DNA from: Owenia fusiformis
Lineage: Eukaryota > Annelida > Polychaeta > Sabellida > Oweniidae
Length of the DNA: 64,000 bases
Direction: 5' to 3'
Assembly: GCA_903813345.2 (NCBI GenBank)
Contig: CAIIXF020000008.1
Location: 21,190,822 to 21,254,821 of the forward strand
The position numbers were made by a program, and so were the translations under genes. The notes below the pieces were generated by a model. The model did not search any database. It had not been told where the DNA came from and saw nothing but the letters and a program-made list of their open reading frames with translations. Shown here piece after piece: positions 12,405 through 27,600 of the stretch. How positions within the stretch are numbered: the stretch's first letter is position 1; the number at the start of each line of letters is the position of its first letter.

Positions 12405-12673
12405 ACAAAAGCAGTAATGTGACGGTATAGGAACTTAACTTACTATACAACCTTAAACATACCTCAATAACATCAATGCCACCTCCTAAGAAACCGAAGA
12501 GCGGGCCTACCAGTGCTGCAGAGTTCTTATCAGCGGAAGAAATCAAGGAGATTGAAGAACACAATGCCAAGTTGCAACACTCACCTCAGGGAAGTACCAG
12601 ATCTAGTAGATCTTCACGCGATCTCTCATCGCCAGAACCGATGGAGACGGGAAATTCCCATGAGCATAGCACT
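12405..12673 (+). CDS. ER: Receptor exon 1: 5' UTR end and start codon
   Basis: A TTTTCAG acceptor ends at 12404 and coding starts at ATG 12476. An in-frame TAG lies in the same exon at 12429-12431, so translation cannot begin further upstream in this exon. This fixes the start well. The 66 codons end at phase 0 before GTAAGT at 12674. The segment begins [17 protein letters not shown], then has an acidic helix-like stretch ([15 protein letters not shown]), then a Ser/Arg-rich run. This is the start of the A/B transactivation region. An upstream non-coding exon must exist but was not located. Confidence 0.85.
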
Positions 12674-15600
12674 GTAAGTGAGATCTAATCCTGCTCTGTT
12701 GAATTCAAGAAAAGTGAGGTTGATCATTTTTATGACCTTCCTCACCCAAAAGATGTCTCCTTAAACACTGGTTCTCCAGAGATTTGGCTATTTACAAGTT
12801 TTTGGTAGATATTAGGAGTTCTAAGCCTTCGGTATATTTGTAACTTAAAGCACATTTGTCATTCTGCATGTTTTACTTGAACGAAAAGAACATTACGTGA
12901 TAATTTAAGTACATACCTAGATCTTACGTAAATTAAGGTTACTAAAACATGTTGATTTTTATCGCACTTTTATTTAAATTAAAAGAGTCAATGTGATGCA
13001 CTTTTTAATATCTTTTAAAAAGATAAGTTAGCATTTGAATGCTAAGATATATATTTTATGAAACATAATCTCAACTGAGGCTAGAGGGTCTTCTTTATAA
13101 GGGTTTGCACTGGATTCTCAATACCCTTGTTAATGATATAATTTTTAAAAAGTGATAATTTGCTCAAGGAATTTTTAATGAACACTTTGTAGTTAATGAA
13201 ATTGCTTTTTATTATAATCTAAATCAAATCACTTAAAGGTTGACATAAGTTTAACACACTTTGAAGTTAGACATAAAAGTAACACATGATTATGTATTTC
13301 CTGACTCCAGGAAGATGTATCGAAAAAAGACCATCCAGGACGAGAGTCAACATCTCCTCTCTCCAGTGATTCCCGTGGCTCTAATCATGTAAACACAGCC
13401 AGCGATGTACCATCACAGTCAGGTGGTGCCCCTGCCTCCTCTAATCTGTCGACTGAACCTCCAGATAACTACCTCAGTGACCCGCAGTGCAGCAGTAGTA
13501 AAGGAGATGGGTCATCTAGTCTTCGTCAACACTTATTGCCAGCTCCTCTTTCTACAGCCTCGGGTCAACCTCATACAGCATCAGGGCCGCATCAGTCCTT
13601 ATCAAGACATCCTCAGTCTGTTTCAAGACATCCTCAGGGCTCTTACCTCATATCTCATAACCTGTCACCTCATCAGAAAGAATCTTTAGAGCATTCAACA
13701 CAAAGAACTTTAGATTTAACAATACCTCAATCTCAGGTCAGAGACAATGTACCTCAGCGTCGTCACTTGGTTCAAGATGATTCATCAATACCTCACTCCA
13801 GTCAGAGACTCCTTCAGGAAAGTGAATCAAAAGATAGAGAGATCTCACAACGGGTTCAGGATGATATGGCATTATCTTCTAGCAGTAGGGCACGATATGA
13901 ACTCACCCATGCTAGCAGCAGTACAGACATCCATAGCGCATACGCAGAGAGAGTGCGTGCGTTAACTTCAACCTACCATGTTCCCATCACTCGTTCTAGT
14001 GGCCAGAATAGAATGTCGGCGTTTGCACCATTCGGTAAATCGCACCTTGCACAGTATCCTTCAAGTCTTGGTGGTCTAAGAGAACACATGCTCCCACCGT
14101 TGATTGATATCCGTGCTCCATTACCTCCTGTGACCAGTCCTCTCAAGTCACCTACAACTACCTCAGGCCAAGAGCAGAGGGAACAAGTGGCCCGTGCGGC
14201 AGCTGCTGCTTACATAGAAGCGCATACGGGTATACGCCTGGCAGCTGTGCAGCATTATGTTGCTGCTGCCTCATCAGGGGATAAAGTCACCAAAGCATCT
14301 AGGTGAGTATCATTGTATATCTTGATTTACTCATTTCTAGATGAAGAATCGAATGCATTGGTGTATTATCAACGGAATCTAAATTATACTTTGCAATGGG
14401 TTTTGGATGTTTATTGTTATGTTTTCACAAATAATGGCAATATGAATGAGCATGTGAACTTAAATTGTGAAAAGAAGTGCATGAAGGTAGTGTATGTTCT
14501 ATCGAATTATGCTCATAAATAGATGTTGGTACTAGTATTATAATTGAGAAGACCTTATTAGCAGATAGAGCCTTGAAGAAAAGCAACAATGATAGTCTCA
14601 TATTAACTTTCTTGATGACATAAGGATGTGGAAGCCTGGAAGGATGAGACCCAGACACTCGTGTGAAGACTACATAAAAATCTAAGAGGATCAAATAAAA
14701 GAGATAGGTTAAAAATCTGTTCCAATGTAATTTACATTGAGCACAACTTAGGGATGCTTTGGCCTGTCCCTCAGTTTTATGCAGTAAAATTTCTTAAATT
14801 TTGCAATGTGATTTTATGAAAATTATTGGCATTATGCAATTTTTTGTGTATCAGAAACTTTCCCCAAAAAACTATGTCATTGAGCATATACTGAACAAAA
14901 TTGGAAACCATCTATTTTTCCTCTGAGATGTAAAAGTCAAATTGATTGTAAAATCAAGAGGAGGAAAAGCCCCAGAGCTCTATAGAGGACAGACATAATG
15001 ATGTCTCTTGTTCACCACCTTCATCTGTCAGAAAATTTATAAGCTTTGAGATGAAAAACAACAGATAGGAACATTTGATAGGAAACTGTCCAGTCATTTA
15101 TCCCACTGTGAAGCATAGAAAAATGATGCAAGATATTGTATATTTCAAATCTGACACAAAAAATTATATCAAGCTAGTTTACGTACAGGTAATTCAAATG
15201 AGAAAATAACTGTTGATCTGGGCTGGTTTAGTCCAACCAATACCTGTATAACCCAGAGCTCAAAAAGTAATATGTCATCCAATAGGCAACTGACTGGGCA
15301 GTTGATTTCATTGACACTGAGAGAAATCAATAAGAAATGAAACCCAACCTTTTGTTTTTGTTGCTTTTACATTCCGATAATTGTATCATCTTATTACAAG
15401 CAGATTTTGATATACCCAGAAGTCAAAATGTGTGTTGAAAAATATACATTATACTTGTTTATTACCTCTTAGAATGGCTTATGATGCTTTGTGGCTTTAA
15501 GGATGCAGTACCAGGTCAGCGTAGAATAAGTTCCAGACATTAGATTTTGCTCATATTTTTTACAATGTATCACTATGATGTTATCATCATCCAAGTGCAA

Positions 15601-18600
15601 TATGACGAGGATTGACCGTCTGGTAATTACAAAATAAAAAAGTTATTTTACCCACCCAAAATGAATCTTTTTACTTTTTTGAGTTTTCAATAGAGCTGGC
15701 ACCTTTCGAACCCTGGTTTTCGTATCCACTAATTGCGACTCAAGAACAAGTTTTCCCACAAAAGTGAAAGGGATAAAATATGCTTGATAAAATGTTTTCA
15801 ATTTAATTTTTTTCTGGAAACATCATTTTCGAAATAAACTATAATTTTTGAATAAGACTAAATGCGAAAATGACGTTCTTGGGAGCTAGCTTTCTCAAAC
15901 CGGAAGTCAAACCTGCGCAAACAGACGTGAAAACCGACCCGGTACTGCATCCTTAATACCTATAGTAGACAATGAAAAGTTCAGTCAAAACACTGTTTAA
16001 TTCAGAAATCGAGGAGAATCAGCGCCCAAGAAGAATATGTTTTGCATGGCTGCAGTTGTTTAGATAGAAAACAATGGTTGATATGTCACCACCACAAATT
16101 GTGACATATTGTTATGGTCTTCAACATTTTGCGGTTGGTGTTTGGTGTTTGACAGTTGGTGTTTGGTGTCTGTAACAAATGCCAGGTGGTGACATTTTGC
16201 ATGTTAATGCCTTGTAAAAAATGAAATGGAATAAAAAGTTTGCATGAATTTTGCCATCTAGTCATTAGGATGATTTTTGAAGGAAATTAGAATTAATAAA
16301 CCAAATCTAAAAACTAGTATAATACGTGTAAAATACGTGTACATGTATTTCTTGATGAAAAATGTTCGAAAGGAGGAAGAGAGATGATACTATAATGTTC
16401 TCGGTGCTTGTATTGATTTATCATGAAGGTAAATGTCAAGCAACTCATTTGTAATAGTACAATGACTGCTTTTATGTACTGTATATGCAAAAAGAGCATT
16501 TTTTAATATCTAGAGCGCAGTGGCCTTCAATATTAACTGTTGCATTGTCTATATCACATATTATTACATATTGTCTGGATTATAATGTTAGATTTAGCCT
16601 AATTGCATAATATATTCCAGTTACCTGCTCCAAAGTGATTAATTATTTTTATATAAAATTGAGTATCAATACAGCAGTTACAAATAGAAATACATTAGCT
16701 ATCCATTTAATGCAACATTTGTAACATGTTTGATTGTCTAATCATAGAAAATTATCATGAACATGGGTGTCTTTTATCTAAATTTACAAATTATCGAAAA
16801 CTATATAGCAAATTGATCACTGCTCTAGGGTGATTTCAGCATATATGTGTATAATGATGAAAATGATGCTGGATTTAACTATATTCACCAATATATCAGT
16901 TGTAAAAGCCAACACGATATTGTGGGATGCCTAGTATCCAAGTAGGGCATGCAGGAATTTGATGTCTCTCCAAATTATGTATTTTATATTCAAATCAAAT
17001 ATATTTGAATTCATTAATCATTCATACAAATTAATTTATCCCATACTTAGAAGTGTTATAGGTAAATAACATGCGGGAATATAATCGATATTTGAGGTGA
17101 GCGGGTGATATATATCCTGCTGAAGTGAGTGGGAGATATATATTTATTATATCATTGAAATGTTTCTCGCTTTCTCATTGGATAAGAACAGATCACATCA
17201 TTAAAAATATTAGGGTGTATTTCATTGTTCCCTGCAGTCTTTAGCTGCAGCCTCGTTTTCAACTGTATATACCACGATGTATATACCACGGTAGAAAGTC
17301 CCGGATGTTATGTTTTTTATGACGTCACAACAATATTGTAGAAAATACTTGGATACGCACGGCAACAAAACTTCATTGTTATGACGTCACAGCTTATATT
17401 TGTAGTATGAGCATGGGTACTCATAGCAATTGTGCATCCGTTGCCATGTTCTTGATGTTTATAAACCAGTGATGTCACAAGTCATCTTGCATGTGTGACT
17501 TTTGAGGATGAAAGATGGCAACATCTTGCATCTAAGAGTGGCAGTAGTTAGAGTGGTTATTCTGATGAGCACATGTATTGTATCTATGTATCAAATGGTT
17601 AAAAGAAATACACTTGATTTGTAGAACATTCAAATGATATAATAAATCAAATATTCCATTCCATTTTTGGTGAATACATGTTCATCTTTCCCTAAGGTAT
17701 ATTTCGGCCTGCGGGAAATATACTGAGGGAAAGATAAACATGTATTCACCTCAATAGAATGGAATATTTGGTATACATCACCCGCTCATCAGCAATCCCC
17801 GGGAATTTCTTTCGGTGCTTTTTTGGATTCCCGGGATATACTTTGGCTCTATTTGATAAATAATTAATATCTTACACTGTTAAATGTTAAAAGCTGTTGA
17901 GTTTTAAAAAACGAAAATCACTGATGACTTTAAATTGACTTTAAAATTTTTGATAAGGGTATCCGCGTTGTGAGAACGTGTTCATCGAGGTACGAACTGA
18001 TGACTGCTTGAGTGGAAGTTTAGGAGACCTGAACCAATGATTTTGATATGGAAATATAATATAAAAGCTCTGTATCAGTCCATCTGTAATATATCCTTTA
18101 AATTCCATTATTTTTATGTTCTTGAGAAATATTTTGGAGTAACCTTATATTGATTTGGAATATAAATTTACATGTGTTATTGAAATTTTCCACTCTGTGT
18201 GAATGCAGTAGATCAAATATCAAACTATAAATTAGACATCTGTGATAAAAACCATTTCATTTTGAGAGTAATTAAATACTACATTTATATTCTTAGACAC
18301 TGTGATAAAAAATTAATAAATCATCTTTCTATCTGTTCATTACATCTTGGATTTACTCTCAGGCACAGGATGATACTTAATTCTATTGTATAATAATTAT
18401 TTCATTTGAACCTAATGAAATAATTGCATAATAATAATATTGCATGACTGATAAGTAGTGGTGCAACTCGAATGCCAGTACTCGCCACTCACTCGTTGAA
18501 CCTGTCCAAGATAGTTACTCGAGTACGTTTTTTCAAACTCGAGTAGGCATTGAATTCCCAAACAACGATCTCATACCCCGGGAATGATCATTTTTGGATG

Positions 18601-21600
18601 CTCTGAACGAAACAAAGTATCGATTCCGGAAACAAAATGAAAATATTTAAAAACAAACAAACAAACACAATTATGGCATGGATAACTACATTTATTCTCA
18701 CTAAATTGATACAAACTATATATAACATCAATAACATATAGAAGAAATGAAGAAATTGTATCTATTTGCTGGGCTTTCAATAGCAGGGGGCGAGTGTCCG
18801 AAATCGCCGTTTGTTTTCGATAATTCGCCGTTTGTTAGAAGTCAAATATTGTCTAAGTTTTGGGGGAAATAAAAGTCTTCTATAGACTATCCTTTATTTT
18901 ATTCAGCGATCTTGTTGCCGACAAAATCAAGAAAATTGGTTGATAGATGAACGAGCAATGAACTCATCCATGCATGAAAGTGGTTCAGGGAATGATGCAT
19001 TTCAAAATTTTAATTCTCATAGAAACCAATGGTAAACCAATATTAAAAACATATTCATCCTTTTAACCTGGTTAGACAGTCAAAATTGGTTCATTTTTTA
19101 AGTTTAGCATATTTAGAAAAGATTGACAATGAAAAATGTTGCCACCTAAGTGATGTCACGATGTGGTCACTTAAGTTGAAAATATTTTCGATATGCTAAA
19201 TCATTAAATTGGCACATTAGATATAACATTTTAATTTTAACATAGTGTGTCTGTTATATATTGGTGTTAAAAAGATATAGAGGTTCTTATATGAGCACCT
19301 GTGCAAGATCGTCCATTCTTAATGAGATTTAATAATCCTTCTTTATCGAGTCGCAGACGAGATAAAGAAACATTATCAAAGGGACTGTCGGATAAATTAT
19401 GAATGTAGTTTCGCACAGGTGTCAACGGAACCAAACAGTGAACCCCGCTTTCCCGAACCCGAGTTTCCAGGATTCGCCTCGCATGCCTCCGACTCTTTCT
19501 CAAGATTTGGGCCCCAATTTTCTAAAAATATATTGTACCCCTACTTTATCATCCTGGTGTCTCGTTTATAACACCCTTGTAATTACAATGCGAAGTTACT
19601 TAAGCATGATAAAAAGTGTATGTGTGGATGGCCCACATTTGACCCCCCCCCCCCACTTACCAAAAGCTGGGACATGTATACCTTTATATACTCAACCGGC
19701 CAACTATTAACAGTACAAAAGGGAGAAAAAATCCACCAGGTCTATAATTCTACACGTTCACGTACAAGTTTAAAAAAAGTGTATACTCTTGAATTTATGG
19801 TAGAACTACGCCTTTGTACCAGCGACACACTTTCACAGGTGCGTCTTTACAATGAAACACAATAACGAGAATTGCAACTTTAGGATCTTGAAAAAAGTTG
19901 CAATATCCTTCCTGGTTAGAATAGGTTTCCACGTACAACTAGAAACACTATATAAAATAACTATCTATACACCATCCATGCAAATATATGCTTTCTTCCA
20001 TTCTGATACTCATGGCATCCTTCTGTTTCACCTGAAACACAGGGCTGAGAAGAAATGAGATGTCATGGTTTATCATGATGGCTTTCTTCGAGAATACATA
20101 ATGCAGGCCCGGAAATAAGGGGTGCCACATTCATTGCGACACACCTTGCAACAATGTCTTATGAGGGTAATTTCTTATATTGAGAAGTTCATCATCTATT
20201 GGAATTAAATACTTGTAGCTACAAAAAGCGAATTTCTTTGAGCAGTCCTACAGTCCTAGCTCGACATATTATAAAGAAAACAATATTTACAACATGGTAT
20301 TCTTAGTAGACTGTTCAATTTGGAATTTCGAAGCTTAGCCAAACATCAGCTTTCTAACAAAAATCATCAAAAAAGGATTTTATCAAAGTCTTCCATGCAA
20401 AGTCTTCACATTTAATCCACAATATGTTATCAAATGGTTAAATGCGCAAAATGTGTAGATATGTTTTCCTTAATAATGTGTGACGAAGCCTTTCAGGCAA
20501 TTATCGAAAACGTAGTGAGAACAAGTTTGGTGTAGAGGGGAGGGGGATATCTCCCACCTCGGTCTCTCTCTAATGCCTAGGCCACATATGCGCCGGCCGA
20601 TGAGTAGTCATCGGCCGATTTCTAAATCAGTTTCGACAAAAAATATGTAATTCGGCAATTTTAGTTACAAAACATGAAGGTACATTATGTAAAATTTTGA
20701 AGACAATTGGTGCATATTTAACAAAATACCAGCACCAGTCCTGTTACTTTTGGAACACCCTGTATGTCACCATTTCTGGCAATGTCTGGAGGGGGTGAAA
20801 ACTAAAATGAATCTGATATACACATAATCACAAGTGAATCATCTATTAATACATCACTCTCATTTTAATAATGACAATTCTAGATTTTGATTTATAAGTG
20901 TTCAATTCAACAGGTGCATTTGGATTTGTGAAATGCAATCTGTGTAAGGGTAAGTCATCTTATAAAAGGTAAATGACATTCTATATAAGTTGCCCCAGTC
21001 ATTCCACAGTTCCAGGTGTTATTTTGTGGAGCCCATGTCTTGCCACATCACACGTGGAAATGACTTTGACAAACCTTGGACATCTTTCTTTCAGTCCATG
21101 GACTCTAAAATAACAAGAATTGCATTGTCGGGAGCGTAAAATTGGTTATTTTGAATGCCGCCTCTTGTATTTTTCATCTGCCCCTTGTACACAAAGTTAC
21201 TGAAACCACTGATTTGGTCTTCGAACAGTCGACTAGGTGAGTTTTTTCCCTCATTTTTGCGAGTGGTACTCGATTACAGTGGCATTTTCACACTTTCTAC
21301 TCGAGTAGCATTTTTCTTGCGAGTTGCACCACTACTGATAAGCCTTAGATGTGAACCAGATGTACATGTAAAATGTCAAATTTAAGAAGTTGTCGTCATG
21401 GTATCTTATCCAAAACTGATCCCAATGATGATGCTACATTGACTGACCCTGTTTAAGATAATTTGACACAAGTTTTTGTAATTGCTTTTTTGCTCATATG
21501 AGTGAGTATAGTTAGCCAATGAAATTGCCTAGTCGTCTACCCCTCTGTCATTTCAATTTTTTATGTCCTTTGTAATATTAAAGAAATATGAATTCAGTGT

Positions 21601-24600
21601 TCTACCTTTATATACTTCAATTTTCAATTTTTTTGTATTTTCCAGTTGGCAATGTATTTCTAGGCTTGAACGTGGTTATACTATATTTAATAGCCTGCTT
21701 CAATAGATGCATTATTATCTTGTTTAGATGATCTTTTATATTGACCACCTGCTGCTTAAAGTATATTTTGCTACATTTTACCAACATTGATTTATCTTAT
21801 TGTATCAAATAAAAAATTCTTAAATAAACCTTTACGACACCATGGATAGCTATGTTGACTCTCATCTGTTTGTCCCTCATGTTTGTATGTACAGATCCTA
21901 TATCACATGGCATTCAATATGATGGATTATCAGTTTGACTTCAACACATTTTGGCTTTTCTCAATTAAAATCCTGTTATATTGGAGAAATGGAGGGAAAA
22001 CTGACAAGTGGATTCTTCATAGCTTGCTTTCGTGACCTACTTTGTCTACAACGCCCCTTATGGCAAGTTTGAACTTCAGGAAATCTCCTCTAAGCTCTGC
22101 TAAGAGGGAGATGGCTGTTTAATCGAAATGGCTGCCATCCATTATGATAAAATGTAGTTTTTAATAACTTGAATACCAGTTACCACCCTATGCAGACAGA
22201 GCCTGTGGGAAATATTGGGTGCGGAGCAAATGAGCGGAGGGTGCGGAGCTAACGGTCATTTTTGAATTTAAATTTGGGATATTTCTGAAACTAAGCCGTT
22301 TTGGGACTTCAAATATACCAAGATATGTGTATTTGACACCAAATATCAATACAATTGTGAAAATAGTAGCGCAATTCATTCTATAGCGACGCAGTGTGCC
22401 TTAAACCTTTCCCAGACCTATATATTTTGAAATTATCCTTTTAATACTGAGTCCCCAGCATTCATAAAAAATGGTGTTCTAGGTACACTATCTATACAAA
22501 TTATCTTTGCATCTTGGAAGCCAGGCAGTATCTGTGTGATTTTATAAAAATTCGGAAATTTTTTCAGATATGAGCCCCCTCTAAATATTGGGTGTGGAGG
22601 AGCTCCATAAACGTACCTCCGCACCCAATATTTAGAGGGGGCTCATATCTGAAGAACATTTCCGAATTTTTATAAAATCACACAGATACTGCCTGGCTTC
22701 CAAGATGCAAAAATAATTTGCATGGGTAGTGTATCTTGAACACCATTTTTTATGAATGCTGGGGACGCAGTATTAAAAGGATAGTCTCAAAATATATAGG
22801 TCTGGGAAATGCTTAAGGCATACTGCGTCGCTATAAAATGAATTGCACTACTATTTTCACAATTTTATTGATATTTGGTGTCAAATACACATATCTTGGT
22901 ATATTTGAAGCCCAAAACGGCTTAGTTTCAGAAATATCCCAATTTTAAATTCAAAAATGATCCTTAGCTCCGCACCCTCCACTCATTTGCGCCACACCCA
23001 ATATTTCCCACAGGCTCTGTCTGCATAGGGTGGTTACAGGATTTTGTATAAGTTGTTATTATTAATTCTATATTGTAATGTTCAAAATGAGAAGATATTT
23101 AATAAAATATGTTCGATGGGATTTGCTCCTCTGTTGAATTGCTGTTTTCTAGTTGCAATAAGTTGATAAGTTTAGTATCACAAAAACCTTATATTTAATT
23201 TATTCCATAAATTCTCTTGTTTGTGATTGTTGGGGTATCATTGAAATTTCTGACCTTATGTATTAGAGTAAAAATTGAAATCAAGCATAATCTGGAGGTG
23301 TATCTGTACTAATATGTTGTCAAAGTGCTGGAATATATTGTCAGGTGATAATAGGGCACGGGTGAGTAACCAGTCAACCTAACATTTCTTGTTGTTTTCA
23401 ATTGTAAATTCTACAAGAGAAGGTTGAGCTGATCTCATATGACATTGTTTACACTGTGCTCTTCATGACTGCTTGAAAAAAAATGAAAAAGAAATTAATG
23501 GTATGTGGTGTATTTCAAGGTTCATTCGGTGTGATTTATCTACATGCTATATTGATTTGTTCTCAGGCTTCATGGTAAATTACTGCTATTTTATGCATGT
23601 ATGATATTGGTATGTATCTCAATGGATTAAGTATTGTAAATTGAGATCACTCAGCGGAGCTATTCAATTGTATTTTTGCTTTTTGCAACCTAGTTTATTG
23701 GTAATCAATATTCGGTGAGTATATTACCACGCTCACCTCAGATGACAAAGTAACCTTTGATGAATAGTCCTCAAAGAACTTAGATGGCCTGGATTCTACC
23801 CAATCAAGCTTATGTTAGTTTGGTGTTTTTTGCATACTTTGAGGTCATAAAGCACCGCAATTATTCAAACCGTACCAAGTTGTATTCTGATTGGTTAAGA
23901 AATATGCGGAAGGTCAAGTATAATGTAGTTCCGAAAGTACAGAATATGAAATTGAAGTTGCTCGTGATTGGTTGTACACGGCTACATGGCTTAGTTTATT
24001 ATATTGAAAGGGGAGATTGGATACATTGAGGTGCACTTTTATATTTATTGATCATTGAATTTTACAAATGGTGAATAATCCAAATTTTGATTTTATGCAG
24101 TACATATTTAATAAAAGATGAGGATTTTTTAGTTATTTTTTCAATATTTTCTTTTCACATTTATTATTAGAACATTGCTGATAAAATAAATTTCATTGAC
24201 ATTTATTAACATATATGTTTATTATTAATTATGTGGGTCATGAAATGTAACAGATGACACCTTTCCTTTCAGGTAAACCAGTAATGTAAACTTAATTATA
24301 TAAAAATGTATATCCAACGATATGAAATGTTTCAGAATAAGAAATATTTCATGTCGTCCTGTTTATATCTAATATGTAACTATTACTAACGTATATCGTT
24401 TTCCAATTCTGTAATTGAATGGAAAATCATTCATTTTTCAGATGAAAATATAACATTTACCATTTGCTAAATGATTACATTCAAGCATGACATCTTTTTG
24501 TTTCCCACAAAGCAATAATAATGATTACTCCATTGAGTGTTCATTGAAAGATGGAACCAAGGTTTATTGTCTTTATAATCCTGTATTGATCTTTGAGCAG

Positions 24601-27600
24601 CTTTTCTGTTAAAAAATATATTGTTCGAAAATCTTAGAATTTTAGTGTAAAAACAACCTTCTCCGTTGCATTGACCAAATTAGGCGATGACACCCATGAT
24701 ACAATATAATACAAATGAAATAATTGATTTTCATTAAGATTTTATTTTCAGATTTTTGTGTGTACATGTACATGTATTTGGTAGAGGTGTCACACCGACC
24801 TGAAGTCGACCCAAATCTTGGGTCGGAAGGGTCGGAAGGGTCACGGACAACTACTTACTGATTTCGGGTCGGGTCAGAACACTCAGGAATATCATAAGTT
24901 ATCGTAAAATTCTTAATATTTCCCACAAAATTTCAAACTTTTGGCTTGCCTATTTCTTGAATTCGTATAAATTACAAATGGGGAATAGTTCTTCTAACGG
25001 TTCTTCCCGAATGATTTAATGCTAAGTTTCTATCATTTCCCTTTATTAAAGTATAATATGCAATAATGCAGACTTAAACAGCACGTCAAATTCATTTTTC
25101 TTCTGACCCAACCCGAAATTACTGACCTGCACACTTTTTTCTTGCCTTACCCGACCCAAAAGATATCCGACCCGTGACACCCCTAGTATTTGGCATACTT
25201 GCTACATATTTATTAATTTACTGTATCTCTCTGGAAATATGAGCTGTTGGACAACATAATACCATATTTGCTTTCAGACACATTTAGCTCAAAATCATTT
25301 AAGAGTGATTGAAAACACTAAATGCAGACACCATTGAAAAGTGAAGAAATGGCAAGAATATGAAAATATGTCACATTTTTGTGTTTGCTTGTTGAAAGAT
25401 GGAACTAGGATTTATTGTGTATATGATCATGTATACTAGTAATGAATATGAAAAATCAATTGGGAAAATAATTTGGAAAGTATGTGTCTTCTTTTCAGTC
25501 TTTGCATGTATCATAAAGAAACTGTAAAATCCTGTGTTATCATCTTTTGACATTTGTTGATTACATCTGTGGAAGGATAAACTTTTTCTCTTTCATACAA
25601 TATATAATGGCATATTTTATTTTTATAATATATATATTGAGATAATTACTGAATTATATTTGTTACGAATTCCCAGGGCATGTTTTTAGATTAAAGTATG
25701 TGTAGTTGGATATATATACATATTCTAAACTCAAGATTGTATTTATCAATTGCATTTCAAATTTTAGAGATAACGTTGATATTTAGGGCTTAACACAAAT
25801 CCCTGGATTTAGATATTAGAAAAGCAAAGGTAAAGAAAAAATAGCTGGCCTATGACATAGATGCAAGAATTAGTCCTAGACTTGTTCCAGCTCTTATCCA
25901 ATTAGTTTTTGTTATGCCCCATGAGTATAACTTGTTTAACAAAAATGATTACAAGAAATTGATAGAAAGGCCTACCTCTGGCACTGATTAATGACGATCA
26001 GAATATTATCAGTATTTGGCAAGAAGTTCAGGCATTTTTTTGGGGAAATATGAAACTGTTTGAAAGGGAATTTCAGCTTTTACATGTTTATGTTGGCAAC
26101 AGGCTAGTTTTTTACAGGTTAGGTCCTTACACATTAATTTTGCATTTAGTACTGCATATTAGTTCATTAGAGAGTCCGTCCCTGGTTCAATCCTCTCTCC
26201 TAGTATCTTTTGTAGGATCTAGGTATTTTCTTTCATTTTAACATGCATTTTTAGAGCTCAAAAAGGTTTACTTTGGTTGGTTTATTTTTTTCAAAAACAA
26301 GTTTGTTAAACAAACAATTAAGATGGTTGTGCCTTATGTATACAATGCTGTTAATAGTCAGTACTTGTGCTTGAAGCAATAACCTAAGAACTTTGTTTTT
26401 CATCTACTGAATTTTGTTTGCATTTGATTTTTTTATGTGCAAATATCCTTTTATAAGTAACACCAGCTTTGGATTTTTACCCTGGAATATATAATAGCGC
26501 AATTCTATTATATAGTTATGACTGTTATTTTACTTTTTTAGAGGTATTGCTATCATGTTCTCTGTTCTTGTGAATTTGATAGGTATTGACTTTGGGATCC
26601 ATGTTTTTATATGAATTTAGAATAACATATTAAGATGGTGCATATAAGTCATGTTTATCCTAAAAAAGCCTTGAAATGATTTAGAAGCTATAGTTATTAA
26701 TTTACACACTGAATGCCCTCTGGTATTGGATACCCAGATGTCAGACACATTGAATCGATTATCAGAACAGAAGACATCAATATTTCATCCATTCTCTATG
26801 ATGATTGTTGCAAAATATCTAGAAGAGCATGAATTGACCTAGTAACAACACTCAAAACACAAACCATATCACTTGTTAGATAAGATGTGTTGTACTTTTA
26901 AACAAATCTGTGACATCAGGAATCACACCTGGTTTATATATCATATATACTGGGTATAATTTACATTGTACAACCAGTTGTGATGTACTACCAACTGAAC
27001 ATTTGCTTTAAGCCCATAAATTTCGTATGGGTTCTTAATAACGCAAATGCGAGTAGGTAGTTACCCGTTTCACCACCAGGTGGCTCGCTCGGGTCAGATA
27101 GCATGGCGGGTATAGTAGAAAGTTCCCTTTTACTTAAATTACATCTGTTTTAGTGGTTCAATTTTCATATAGCCCTTATGTATCGAATAATTATGCAAAT
27201 TAAAGTATGTCCAGTAAAAGAAAATGTTATATGTCCAATACAAGAAAAGATATTTCACTTTTTGTGATTTTGTAATATGGGGTCTATGGGGAATCAACCC
27301 GAACTAGAAGTCACATTTTCAAAAAATATTAAATTTTCAAAGTTGATAAACAATTTTCGAAACCATATTTTTCGATGTATTTTTACATGTAGATTTCAAA
27401 TATGACATCACTTTGATTGAATTTTGAATATTTAATGACGTAATCAAGATCATTTCTACTCGCATCTAGTCTATTAGGCAATCAATATGTTCTTGGTTTG
27501 TTTCACTTCGCAGTCTCACGATCTCAATGTGTAACCAAGGAGCAAACTAACAATTAGATCTTGGACATGTCTGGTGATGACTTCAGTATGAATGAAATGT

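Noticed and set aside
19267-19503. 78-codon minus-strand frame, Arg-rich start
   Set aside because: Lies in the insertion inside a hAT element; no recognised domain and no intact gene around it.
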